This document shows positions 37,657 through 48,826 of a stretch of 64,000 bases of DNA, one piece after another. Each line of letters opens with the position of its first letter. The stretch's first letter is position 1. This DNA comes from Tetraselmis striata (lineage: Eukaryota > Chlorophyta > Chlorodendrophyceae > Chlorodendrales > Chlorodendraceae). The stretch is from positions 62,001 through 126,000 of the forward strand of contig VCJN01001436.1 in the NCBI GenBank assembly GCA_006384855.1. Direction: 5' to 3'. A model generated the notes under the pieces. The model did not search any database. It was not told the origin of the DNA and saw only the letters and a program-made list of their open reading frames with translations. A program made the position numbers and the translations under genes.

Positions 37657-38281
37657 TCAGAGGCGGATTGCAGCGGCGCTGGGAGGCGGAGGGGGTTTGT
37701 CCGGGGGTTGCTTCTCGGGGTGGAGGACCGTGAGGCTATGGATGGCTTCTAGTGTGAGTTTGTGCATGGTGCCGCTGCGGTTGAGGGTGACGGGAATGAT
37801 TTCAATCGGACACTGCCAGCCTTGTTGACGTAGGGCGCTCACCATGTGTTGGTATTTTTCGCGGATGAGAGCGTGCACGGTGGCATGATTGAGATCAGTA
37901 CAGTATTTGAATTCGATTATCTGTATTTTTTGGACTGCTGTGGGATCGGTGCTGGCTGGGAGATATGGTTTCGGTAGCCGGTTCCCAGTCGAATCCGACG
38001 ATGCGTACTGCGTCCGGCTTGCAGTGTTTAGGGCGGAGGTGAGGGGGTAACACGGTCGTGGGGAGCACGGTGGGTGCTTGGGCGGCACTGAGACCTTCGG
38101 TTTCCCCTTCTTGGGCGTCCTCTAGGCGGTCGGGGATTCTGATGCACGGGACTCTATGGGTGATTCTGTCTGTTAGGTCGGAGATCAGGGAGTCTCTGTT
38201 GGGGGAGGAGAAGTCAGCCACAGGTTTGTTGCCCGCGTCCGTGGATGGTACGTGCCAGCGACCGCCGTTTAGGACTTCCAA
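37657..38281 (-). pseudogene. Retroelement PD-(D/E)XK nuclease fragment, frameshifted
   Basis: Two minus-strand frames (38281-37895 and 38088-37657) join near 38000. The first holds KHCKPDAVRIVGFDWEP. The second has VQKIQIIEFKYCTDLNHATV, then REKYQHMVSALRQQGW and IEIIPVTLNRSGTMHKLTLE. A PD followed by E-x-K within IIEFKYC is the core of restriction-like nucleases. Very similar (V/I)EIKYC...GGTIY blocks occur in algal non-LTR elements. The frameshift makes it a relic. A basic 202-aa frame at 39794-39186 on the same strand may be an associated first ORF. Confidence 0.5.
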
Positions 38282-38636
38282 CTCGTTTGAGTAGGTAGGA
38301 GTTTAAGCGTGCTATTGCGTCAGTCTGTCTTTAGGCCGGCCATGGAGGGGCAATTGCCTGCCATGTTACCGTTGCTGAGGTGCTGTCCGCATTTCACGCA
38401 TGTGAAGGACGGATGGCCTTTGCGTCTCATTTGGCTTGAGTGTGTTCCCCATTCTTCTTGTACATCAGTATTGCACCGGTGCCACGCATTTTACGATCGC
38501 CATGCAACGTCGTGGCTCTACATGCCGCCATCGCTGAAAATTTACCGCAGGTAGTCGCGGCGTTGATCGCCCCGCCGCGCCGGCTATGGCGGCCCACCGG
38601 CCTCGGCAGCGGTCCGCCGCTGCTGCCTCCATCTCG

Positions 38637-38808
38637 CCCGACTGAGCTCTTGCAAAATTTGAAATTGAAATTGATTACAACTAGAAGTCTGCTGCATCCA
38701 CGTGCTCATACGGGTCACTCAGCCCGACTGAGCTCTTGCAAAATTTGAAATTGAAATTGATTACAACTAGAAGTCTGCTGCATCCACGTGCTCATACGGG
38801 TCACTCAG
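38637..38808 (+). repeat. 86-bp unit in perfect tandem, two copies
   Basis: 38637-38722 and 38723-38808 are nearly or fully identical. Each starts CCCGACTGAGCTCTTGCAAA and ends CATACGGGTCACTCAG, so the duplication is recent or an assembly artefact. Confidence 0.9.
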
Positions 38809-39185
38809 CCCTTAGGGCATGCTATCTCTAACCACGACACGGAACACTAGGTGTAATTACCGCTCAAACTACCGACCATCCGAATGTGTCCTAGCCCCTC
38901 CTCCTTTTAGCGGGCTGAAGCTAAGGCAGCAACGCCCCCCTGTTGTCCCTACCTAAGCCTGTACCAACCCATTCAGAGCTTAGCACGTAGGCTAAGGCAG
39001 CCGGAGGTGTCCCGCCTATAGGTACTAAGGTGAGATGGGGGAAGGGAGCTACTCGGAATCGCTATATATGTGTCTCGGTGTTTATTATCCACCGCTGAGC
39101 CGGCTAGTGGGGTTTGTGGGGGCTGCGATAACCTCCGACATGGTAAAAGGCCGTTGTCATACTCGTAGGAAAGTCTCATGCGGTG

Positions 39186-39794
39186 CTAAGCGATGTACTC
39201 ATTCCGCCGGGTATCGGGCGGCGCGGTTATATTTGCGGTTGATTCGGTACACCCGCGGTACCAGCCACAAGGGTTAGCAGTGACCGGGATTCTTGCGCCG
39301 GCTGGGTCGGCATGTCGCGTTGACTGATCGCGCGGCCAAAATTGGTGCTGCGAGCTGCCGGACGGGAGGGAGTGCTCGTAGTTTGTCTCCCACTCGCTTT
39401 CGGAGTCACGAGTGCCAAACAAGCGCGGATCGCTCATGCTGCGGGGACGGGCGGTGCCGGCAGAGCGGCTGCGGCCCGGGGGTTGTTTAGTCTTGCGGTT
39501 GCCAAGTGCTTTGCCCTTGCCCTTCTTCGGTGGAGGCTGGCGGCGGCTTCTCGAGCTGGATCGTGAGGTGTTGAGGGTGGCACAATTGGTGCGACTCTGC
39601 TGCGAGGCGAGCGAGTTCGGCCGCGAGCTCGGGCTTACTGGCTGGGGAGGATACCTCGAGTAGCTCGGTTGTCGCGGTAGGTGGTCAGGTGCTAGATTTC
39701 TGCTAGGCGCTCGGCCATGCCGTTGGGGGTTGCCTTCCCGGAACGACCTTTGGGATATCGAGCGCTCGGGGGAGTCGAGGGCAATGTCAGCCAC
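39186..39794 (-). CDS. Unrecognised basic, low-complexity 202-aa frame
   Basis: Starts MADIALDSPERSISQRSFRE and is rich in Ser, Arg, Pro and Gln, with a Lys patch PPPKKGKGKALGNRKTK in the middle. No fold or catalytic motif is visible. Its composition resembles nucleic-acid-binding gag or ORF1 proteins, and it lies upstream, on the same strand, of the nuclease fragment at 37.7-38.3 kb, so it may be part of that element. It could also be a chance frame in GC-rich DNA. Confidence 0.2.
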   Translation of the reverse strand: MADIALDSPERSISQRSFREGNPQRHGRAPSRNLAPDHLPRQPSYSRYPPQPVSPSSRPNSLASQQSRTNCATLNTSRSSSRSRRQPPPKKGKGKALGNRKTKQPPGRSRSAGTARPRSMSDPRLFGTRDSESEWETNYEHSLPSGSSQHQFWPRDQSTRHADPAGARIPVTANPCGWYRGCTESTANITAPPDTRRNEYIA

Positions 39795-40503
39795 AGTTGG
39801 TACTTCTTATGAGGCGAGCTGGAGGGAGAAAGGCGGGCACCGAGCCCCCCCCCCCCCCCCCCCCCCCCCGTTCACACACACACCACCACATCCGCGTGTC
39901 GTCGCTCCGTGGTCGGTATGTTGTTTATGCGTGCGTGCGCGCCACTCGCCGCTGCTGCGTGCCTCGTCGTTGTAGCTGCCTGCCCATATCGGGCCGGTTG
40001 CTAGCGAACTCCTCCCCCTGCATGGCCGCGACTCCCTCCGGGCACTCCGGCTTTTGTCTCCTGGCCCCGGAGTTGCCGCCATAATGCCGAGCCTCTCTGC
40101 CCCCGAACGCCCGCCTCCTCCTTTAAGTGCCGCGATTCCGTCTCCTCGCGCTCGCCGCCCTCGCCCGTTCTCACGGGACGGCTGAGGCTTCCCCGGGTGC
40201 TCCAAACGGGTCGGCCGCAGGGCGCCGCCGAAGACTCCGCCGTACTAAGCAAGGATTCGCGGGTTCACAGGTGGAACACATACGCGTGCGGGGTACGCGA
40301 GATCCTATGCAGCTCTGTCGCGGGTCGTACCGACGTACGAGAAACCGATCTATTCCGAACAACCCTCGCAAGTAGGTTGCGCCCGTCCGAGTCGTACACA
40401 CTTCCTCCCCACCCGTAGGCGGATCTCGGAGAGGCCGACGCAAGGCCGAGTTCGTACATGAAATATTTTTACCAGCACCCAACACCTGCGGCGTACCTCA
40501 GAC

Positions 40504-40722
40504 ATGCTCCCGGTGCATCATCGGTACGACGACTTCACCGTCGTTGGCATCATCCATGCGTGCCTACCCAACTCGGCTAAAGTCGCCCTCGAGGCTGCCG
40601 GTCGTCGCGCCAACGAGCCGATCGACGCCTACGCCGCCTTCTGCCGCCACCTCGTGGCCATCGACCTCGAGTTCGCCGCCGCCATCTCTGGCAAGCGCAA
40701 GCATGCTGTCGCCTCACAGGTA
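40504..40722 (+). pseudogene. Unrecognised frame, possibly gag of the gypsy element
   Basis: MLPVHHRYDDFTVVGIIHAC followed by LPNSAKVALEAAGRRANEPI and a helix ending KRKHAVASQ. It reads like ordinary protein and ends before GTACATCC. Its position upstream of the gypsy reverse transcriptase on the same strand suggests gag, but I see no diagnostic motif. Confidence 0.2.
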
Positions 40723-41810
40723 CATCCGTCCGGGTGCCGGTTCGATTCCCTCCGCCGGTCCACCCCCCTCCCCCGGCAACTGCCCCCACACCCACCACCC
40801 CCGCCCCTCTGGTTATGACCGCGATGGCTGTGGCCGAATGGGGAACTCCATCATGAAGTGCCCGTCGACGAGCGAGACTGTCAAGCATGCATGGCGCCAG
40901 ACAATGGCTGCCAACAAGTTAGCTAGGGGTATTACCAAGCTAAACTCGAACCGCCCTAATGCCGGTTGATGACGGTTTGGGGCCAGCCTAGATTCGATTT
41001 CGAATTGTAAATCAATCGACATTCTTTCTTTCTGGCCGTGTCTATCCCCCATTCATAAGACTACGCCTATTTCCATGCCCATGGTGAACGAGCAAACTCA
41101 TGAGAGCGCGGCCGAGCCCTGTGTGCCGGTGTCTGCGCATGACGGGGCCTCCTCTTCATGCCCGTTGCATATCGAGTATACACACTCATTGCCTTCGCGC
41201 GAGTTGCGTTTGTTCCTGCTAGCAACTGCCGACTTTACCATCCCCGCTGCACAGCTACTAGCAAATTATCTGCGATTGAAAACGCGATGCTGCCCAGGAG
41301 TTTTACCGGCGCCGTCCCGGCACTCGCAATGAAACCGAGCATGCCCGGCCTCCTGCCTGCCCACATGAATCCACTGCATTGGACAAGTTCACACTCCTCC
41401 GCCACGGTGTTGAAAAAGTATTGCTTTTCCTAATGTTGCGGCGCGGCAAGATAAGGTCGGTGGAGTGCGGCCTCTTCGGAGTGGCCTGCCGCCACCATGA
41501 CCTCACCACCTCCACCTCCTTCAGCCGCCGGCATTGCGCCGCCGCACCCCTACTCTACACCTTCTTCTAGCTAAATCAAGCCCCAAGATGTGCAAACCCC
41601 GGAGAACCCGGTGTGCTACACCACCGAGCCACGCGCGCGCCCCCGCGTGCTCTCGGCAAGATCGTTTGTTTTTGGCGATTTATCCATGTTTCGATGGAGC
41701 GGCAGACGACCACCCACCTCCCTGTTGGAATCTGCCCGATACCCTAGCACCGGACGACACCCTAGCACCGGCCGGCACATGTCCCGCGCGCCTTGGCGCG
41801 CGGGTGCCTG

Positions 41811-42210
41811 TCTCCCGGCCCGCCGGGCGCTCTGCTTTCACTCTCTTCCTATCCACAGTCCCCGCAACTCGAGCCCGGTTCGCTGCTCCCACTGTAAGAT
41901 GCTCCGAGCACTTCCACTCACCATTTTTCCCGCTGTTGAGCCGTTTAGGTTATGGGCCCTCACACGTCACGTAAGCGCGAGCGGGGTACAGGGAGAAGTC
42001 CGTGCGTTCGGCGCACGTCCGGAGTCGTTCGAAAAACGGCCGAGGCGGCTGCCACAAGGGCGCCGAAAACTGCATGTCTCCCGGCCCGCCGGGCGCTCTG
42101 CTTTCACTCTCTTCCTGTGCACGGACCCCGCAGCTCGAGCCCGGCTCGCTGCTCCCACTGTAAGATGCTCCACTTCCACTCACCATTCCCTCCGCGGTTG
42201 AGCCGTTTAG
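41811..42210 (+). repeat. Direct repeat of about 135 bp, two copies 266 bp apart
   Basis: Copies at 41811-41949 and 42077-42210 start TCTCCCGGCCCGCCGGGCGC and end GTTGAGCCGTTTAG. They differ by a few substitutions and one short gap. Confidence 0.8.
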
Positions 42211-42889
42211 TCCCAGCTACGATCCACCACGCGCCGTCAACGCCACGCACGCCACCAAGCCGAGGCCCAGTCGGAGCCACTCCCGGCTCCGCCAACACTA
42301 ACTCGCAGCGCCATATCGGACCGCGATATCGGCCCTCGTGGCCAACCTGCCTACCCCGGTTTTTTGCAACACGGCGAATGCACCGATTCCGGCACCTGCG
42401 CCACCTCCAGCGCGCGGCGCCGGCCTGGCGCGCGGGCTGCTCGCCTCCGCCGGCGCCGCAGCAACCCCGCACGATGGCGCGCCCTCCATACCGGCGCCCA
42501 AAGACCGAGACTGAGACCGCGACAGAACAGGGCGTGGGGGATGTGGGGGGGGGGGGGGGGGGGGGGCGGCCTGCTGGTCGACCCGCCCCCCCCCCGCCCC
42601 CCTCCCCGAGATCAAACTATACGCCCGCAGCAGCCTATAGACCGGCCGTGGCCGCACAGACACCGGTCCCCGACCCTCCGACGACCCCGCTTTGCTTCGC
42701 CCGCGACGCACATCAGGCCGGCCCCATCACCACCGGCGGACTCCCCCCCCCCCCCCCCCCCGACCATCGGTGTATGTGCGGCCGCGGATATAAATCCTTT
42801 GGAAGATAAATCCATCGTTTTATTGTATAGAAAGGATGTTTTTGAGGATCGTTTTCGCCCTATGCCGCGCCTGTCATGTTCACCCGAAG

Positions 42890-43340
42890 AGACAGTGTTG
42901 GTCTGCGCATGTGCATTGATGACTATCGCCAGTTACATAAATATACCCGACGAATAGAATTTCCGATTCCACACGCCAATATGTTATTGGATATGCTCTG
43001 CTCCGTCCGGCGCCGCGGTTGACAACGCCCTCGACCTTGATTTGGGCTATCCCCAACTCCGCATCAAAGACTCCGACATCCAGCTAACATCGTTTAAAAC
43101 TCAGGTCGGTCGGTTTTAATTTTTGGTTATGCCATTCGGCCTATCTAATGCCCCCTCAGTGTTTCAACATTGGATGAATAACGTTTTACAGCCACACAGA
43201 AACGCATTTTCTCCTTGTTTACCTTGACGATGTTCTAGTCTTTAGCAAGTCTCTCGATGAACACTTAAAACGCCTCGATACCACGCTTGGCCTACTCGCC
43301 GATAAAGATATGCATTGCGATTACCTGAATTGCCCCCGAT
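42890..43340 (+). pseudogene. Ty3/gypsy reverse transcriptase remnant
   Basis: Consecutive blocks follow the gypsy order: LRMCIDDYRQLHKYT and IEFPIPHANMLLDML (42900-43000), LDLDLGYPQLRIKDSDIQL with TSFKTQVGRF (43033-43118), FLVMPFGLSNAPSVFQHWMN (43122-43185), and LVYLDDVLVFSKSLDEHLKR (43215-43275), then LLADKDMHCDY. The YLDD catalytic box is intact, but frameshifts and a TAA after GRF break the protein. The match stops at about 43335, directly where the 189-bp satellite begins. It is about 150 aa of an expected protein of over 1000. Confidence 0.88.
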
Positions 43341-43352
43341 TGCGTAACCCGT

Positions 43353-44760
43353 GCCGGCTTTTGCAGTCGGGGGCTGTGGATCGAACGTGCGATAGTTAGC
43401 AAGCGGAAAATAAGTAAAAAACCCCAAAATAGCCCTACATCGCAGCAAGGACACCCACCTTGGCGACTGGCGTCGCCTCTTTCGAGGCCGGCTGCGAGTC
43501 GTCGGCGGCGGGGCGAGGGAATGCGTCGCTCGTGCCGGCTGTTGCAGTCGGGGGCTGTGGGTTGAACGTGCGATGGCGACAACATTAGCAAGCCATAAAA
43601 ACATAAAAGCCCAAGATAGCATATATCGCAGCATGGCTACCCACTACATTGCTGGCGACGGGCGGTGCCCCTTTCGAGGCCGGCTGCGAGTCGTCGGCAG
43701 CGCGGCGAAGGGGTGCGTCGCTCGTGCTAGCTTTTTGCAGTCGGGGTTTGTGGGCCGAACGTGCGACGGCGTCAAAATTAGCAAGCCGTAACAATATAAA
43801 AGCCCAAGATACCATTTCATCGCAGCAAGGCCACCCACCTTGGTGACGAGCGGCGCCCTTTCGAGGCTGGCTGCGAGTCGTCGGCAACGCGGCGAGGAGG
43901 TGCGTCGCTCGTGCCAGCTTTTGCAGTCGGGGGCTGTAGCTTGAACGTGCGATAGCGACAAAATTAGCAAGCGGTAAAAATATAAAAGCCCAAGATAGCA
44001 TGACATCGCAGCAAGGCCACCCACTACCTTGGTGACGGGATGCGCCTCTTTCGAGGCATGCTACGACTCGGCAGCAGCGCGGCGAGGGGGTGCGTCGCTC
44101 GTGCCAGCTTTTGCAGTCGGGGGCTGTGGGTGGAACGCGCTATGCCGACATAATAAGCAAGATGAAAACTGTAAAAGCCAAACATAGCCTTAAAACGCAG
44201 CAAGGCCACCCACTATCTTGGCGACGGGCGGCGCCTCTTTCGAGGCCGGCTGCGACTCGGCAGCAGCGCGGCGAGGGGGTGCGTCGCTCGTGCAAGCTTA
44301 TGCAGTCGGTGGATGTTGGCGAAACGCGCTATGGCGACATGATCAGCAAGCCGGAAAGCGGCAAAAGCCCAACATAGCCTTACATCGCAACAAGGCCACC
44401 CACTATCTTGGCGACTGCTTTCGAGGCCGGCTGCGACTTCTTAGCACCGGGGGCATGGTTGTAGTCGCGTGTGCCAACTATTGCTATCGCAGTTGGGGGC
44501 GGTGGACCCTAGCTAGATGCGATGGCGACAAAACTAGCAATCCGTGAAAGTTTCAAGTCCCACATTAGCACTGTGTTGCACCAAGGCCAACCACCTTGGC
44601 GACTGACGGCGCCTTTGTCGAGGCCCGCGGGTTGCCAGCAGAGGTCCGTTGAGCTTGTGCCCTGGCGCCGTCTTGACTGTGCTATTCCAGTCGGAGGTGG
44701 GTCTTGCAAGCGATGGCGACAGGATTAGCAAGCGATATGAGTGTCGTATATGATGTGAGT
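43353..44760 (+). repeat. 189-bp satellite array, about seven units
   Basis: Units are marked by CGCAGCAAGGCCACCCAC at 43441, 43627, 43821, 44007, 44196, 44386 and (diverged) 44576, so the period is 186-194 bases. Each unit continues TCGAGGCCGGCTGCGA, CGTCGCTCGTGCCAGCTTTT, GCAGTCGGGGGCTGTGG and ATTAGCAAGCCGTAAAA with an AT-rich end. A partial unit precedes the first full one. Open frames across it on both strands are by-products of the repeat. Confidence 0.92.
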
Positions 44761-45488
44761 GGAAGGGCAGTTAGGTGTTGGCTGCTATGTAGTGCGCCAA
44801 AAATGGGAGCATGTGGTGATCGCGGGAGGGATCGATACCGTGGCTCGACAGGCGGAGATGGGGCACAGCGCACCGACCACCTCATGTATCACTCGTGGGC
44901 TCTACCGCACCCCTAGGAGCTAGGCGATGGGACGGTACATGTGCGGCGGGCTAAATAGGAACCTGGGGGTGGTAGGGGTTGCCTATGCGGGAGGGGGCCG
45001 AGAGCGCGGAAATTCCGGATCGATCGGCCCCATTGGGCCGGCATCGACCGAGATTGACCAGAAATGCCCGCCAGCGGGCGTCACCCTTGCGTATGAGCCT
45101 CTACTAGCGCTCTTACGATCGATAAACATAGGGCTGCCTCAGCCGCTCCCGCGGGAGAGGTCGGGGCCGGGGGCGTATTTCCGAAAACGCGAGTTCGAAT
45201 ATCGGACGGTTTCTTGAATCGGGGGCACATGGGGCACCGTCCTTGTAACCCCCTGCGTATTCCGTAGGTACTTTCTTTTGGCCGGGATGGGATGTTTAGG
45301 TTACCACCATAATAACCCTACATGCATACCTAAAATACCCGCACACCAGGATGTACCGTCTCATACTCGCTCGTAATCTCCATTTACTTATATACACTCG
45401 CACACCTATCGATACTCATACTGCCCATCCGCCATGTAGCGAGAAGGGGTGTGAGCGCCAGCACAGTTTAGCTAGAGAGGTTCGAACG
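44761..45488. other. No gene seen
   Basis: Mixed sequence between the satellite and the first LTR-like repeat. The frame at 44927-45217 shows no recognisable domain. Confidence 0.35.
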
Positions 45489-48400
45489 AAACGAATGTTG
45501 TGGAAGGTGGAAGAATGGTTACAAGTTGTGCTGCGGGGGAGACATTTATGTGTAAGCTAGACAATCAGATGACGGTATACATCGGGTGACAACTACCCGG
45601 GTCATTTTGTCCACAGCTTATTGGTTGAATGTTACCAGGTTTTGTAGGTTTAATTAGTCTCTGACATTCCTCCCCGCTATAGAAGTATCAGCTTTTGCAT
45701 GATTTTGAATAGTTGGAAGGTGAGTGTAAAATTCCGGGCAACAAGCCATGAAACTGAAGTGATATTGTGTCAAATACCAACGCACAAAATTTCAAAAAAT
45801 ATGTCATAGTAAGGCATTAATCATCATATATACATAGGTGTAGTCAGTCATGAAAGGGGGGGAAGCGCATTAAATGCATTGGTGGCCAGCTGCATGCATG
45901 GTTGGTTTGTTCCATCAGCTTATTCGGCCAGTTATAGCAATCATGTAGTTGATTGGTTTATTTAGAAGGGCTCTTTATTGGTTGATAATCAGGCTTATTG
46001 AGGCGATTCGTTGTTAATTCGGCGATCATTATTGGTTGGTTGGGGTTGGGGCTGTCGTGCTGTTTGCGTTTGGTTGTTTAATTAGGCGAATAAGAAGTAA
46101 AGTAATTCACCGGCCATGCTGGCATTTAATAGGCCAAGACATCATCTTCTATTTGATGCACATGGCAGCGCTGATTAGTTCCCATGCAAGCGGTGAACTT
46201 GCAAGAACCACAAGGGCAGTCAGCACCTAGGGCGTCCCCTAGGGGATACACCGGTTGAGCACAACCCTAACTCACCATTGAGAAGGGTTGGCCCAGTCAT
46301 CACGCATCCTCTTTATTCATTCATGTGTTGGTGTCGAGGTTTTTGCAGACATTTGAAAGATGAGACATGAAAAGAAGCTTACAACACAAACGTATACTGG
46401 CTATTTACTCAGTCGGTTTCTTACTAGATTATTATTATGGTGTAGTGGTTTTGGGTTGTTATGGAAGGGTACCCATAAAAATTTGGGTATGTTAATTTGA
46501 TTGTCACGGACAAACCAATCCAAGGCAATTGGTGCCGCGCTGATTCAGTCCTTGCCAGGATTTTGTTCAGCCCAATGAACGTTTATTATCAGCTGACAAT
46601 ATTGGTCCGCATACTTTGATTTGTCAGCGCTTCGATTGTTACAGCAAATAGTACTTGCTCAGTTTGTTAATGATATGCAACATGATATCAAAAGTAAGAG
46701 GGTTGTGTAATGGATTTGTGATCTGTAGCATCTCGGAAACTTAGAGGTAATAATTACCTCTATTATTCTTTATCCATGGCACAAGCCACATTAAGACGGG
46801 CGACAATTGTAAAGTTATTCCATGAGAGTTCTCTTTTGTGCTGTATTTCCAAAGTGTAAGTAACAAGAGATAAATGTATTGAGATTTGGATAATAATTGA
46901 CTTTTAGTTCAGACAGAGCAAGATCGATGGTTTGAAGAACATGAGTCTACCCGCTTTATGTTTTCTCTCATCGGACAAGTGATAAGATGTTTAGACATAT
47001 CGTCAAAATCACTGAAAGAAGCAAGTGACTGTCTTATGTGTGCAAACTGGACAAAACATTTCATGTAATTATCTGGACAAAATAAAGTATTTAGATTGTG
47101 TGTTGATTGAGTTTTTGATATACGCTTCAGCCACTGAGTTGTATTCGTACCCCTGAATGGTAGCTTGAATCACATCCAAGTAATGCGTGATGTCAGGGGT
47201 ATGTAATGTTTACTTGTATCCACATCAAACCCTTCCCTGTCAAAAAGGTATTTTGATGTTAAGAACTGGACGGGTAGGTATTAGCCCACCGCAAGTCACC
47301 GATGCTGGTTGGCGAGATCCATGTTGGGCAACATCCCGGCGTTTAGGCTGTGCATGATTATCATCTATAGGTTCGGCTGAAGGACTGCGATAGAAAGTTG
47401 GTGACCGTGGTCGAACAACGTCAAAATCGATTTCGTCTCGGAATATCGGAACTGCTTGTTTTTGAAGGTTCGAGGAGTTGCTTGTTCTGAAGGGTTGCCA
47501 AGAAATAAAGTGATCGTTAGCGATCGACAAGTTTCTGCCATGTCTCGGCAACCATTATCAAAGTGTTGACGACATATTGCGAAAGAAAGTGGCGGGGGTT
47601 GCCATGTAGGGTCGAGAATAGCGTTGGTCATTCGCATTAATAACATGAACATAGGAAACTCATGAGCGGACGGCGACGTCTCGGATATATATTACTGTTT
47701 AAAGAGCGGTGTCGAGATCAACAAAATTGTATGGAACAAGTCCGCGAGTGGGCGCCGCACGCAGCACTTGACGAAAGTTATGATAGCACCGCGACATGTG
47801 AGTGCCAACTTTCAAGGTATGGTGCCAGCTTAGACCGCGATCCATCTGCTCAAAGGGATCCGGATTATGCTAAGAATTCAGTCGAAAACCGCTTAGCAGC
47901 TTATTTACCGCCACGTCGCGAGGTCGAACTTTTGACAGAGAAGGTTGTGAAGTCAACGAGTCGGATTCGTATCCGTTGGTGTTGTCGACAAACTTATACT
48001 ACTCACTTTGCTGTGGTAGGTTAGGTTCAACAGGTTTCTCGACTTCTGCAAGGGGTCGTTAATTGTAGGGTCCGGTGCAACAGGTTGGGATAAGTGTCAT
48101 GCATGACGCCTCGGTTTCATCATTCGTCGAAGTCGTCGCCATAAGCGGAAATATGTTTCGGTGTCAATGGTGAAGGAGGTGGAGGACGACGACGGCGTCT
48201 AAACATGGTGTCTGGTTTGGATTCAGACGAGTTCTCGGTCGATGTGAAAGAAGTCGGAACAATGAAAAGCTTAACTTAGGTTCCCACCGGTTGTAATTGC
48301 GGCGTCACAAAAGTGTATGGCAACAGTCGATGTGTATGGCAACAATGGGCAACGTGTATGGCAACGGTGGCCAACGGCGATCCCGACCACAACACGGTGG

Positions 48401-48826
48401 AGGGAAACGGGTTAAGAGAAAGGTGATGTTCAAAGGCACAAGTAGTGGCAACACATAGCAGAGTCGAGATGGTTCGTTGCTGGTTCCGGTCGTAATGTCA
48501 AGGTGCCATTACAAAAAGTCGATATACGGTCGGCGCATGTGCTGTAAGAACGCACGACGAGAGTAGCGATCGGTAGGTAGAAGCACCAAATGTAGCGGGA
48601 GTAAGGATTGAGAGAGCTAGCATGGCTCAGCAAGAGAGGGGCTCTCAGGAAACGAATGTTGTGGAAGGTGGAAGAATGGTTATAAGTTGTGCTGCGGGGG
48701 AGACATATATATGTGAGCTGGACAATTAGGTGACGGTGCGCATCGGGTGACAGTCAGGTACCCGGGTCATAATGTCTACAGCTTATGGATGAAGGGTTAC
48801 CATGTTTAGTAGGGTTTCATTGGTCA
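45489..48826 (+). mobile_element. Possible non-autonomous LTR element (two 177-bp repeats, 3.0-kb low-GC interior)
   Basis: 45489-45665 and 48650-48826 are direct repeats: AACGAATGTTGTGGAAGGTG, then GTGCTGCGGGGGAGACAT, CATCGGGTGAC and CCCGGGTCAT, with moderate divergence. Each could start TGTTG. A purine-rich stretch (CAAGAGAGGGG) lies before the right copy and a GTATCAG word, as in a Met-tRNA primer site, about 20 bases after the left copy. The interior is AT-rich and shows no gag, RT or integrase. It could be a decayed non-autonomous LTR element or an older segmental duplication. Confidence 0.45.

Noticed and set aside
39807-40205. A 132-aa minus-strand frame with a Gly run
   Set aside because: The Gly run is only the translated C-run at 39846-39869; the rest is low complexity.
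43585-44209. Minus-strand proteins with repeated LANFVAIARS segments
   Set aside because: They are translations of the 189-bp satellite; a period divisible by three in places gives false repeats.
43353-44760. A CRISPR-like array
   Set aside because: Units are contiguous 189-bp repeats without unique spacers, in a eukaryotic genome.
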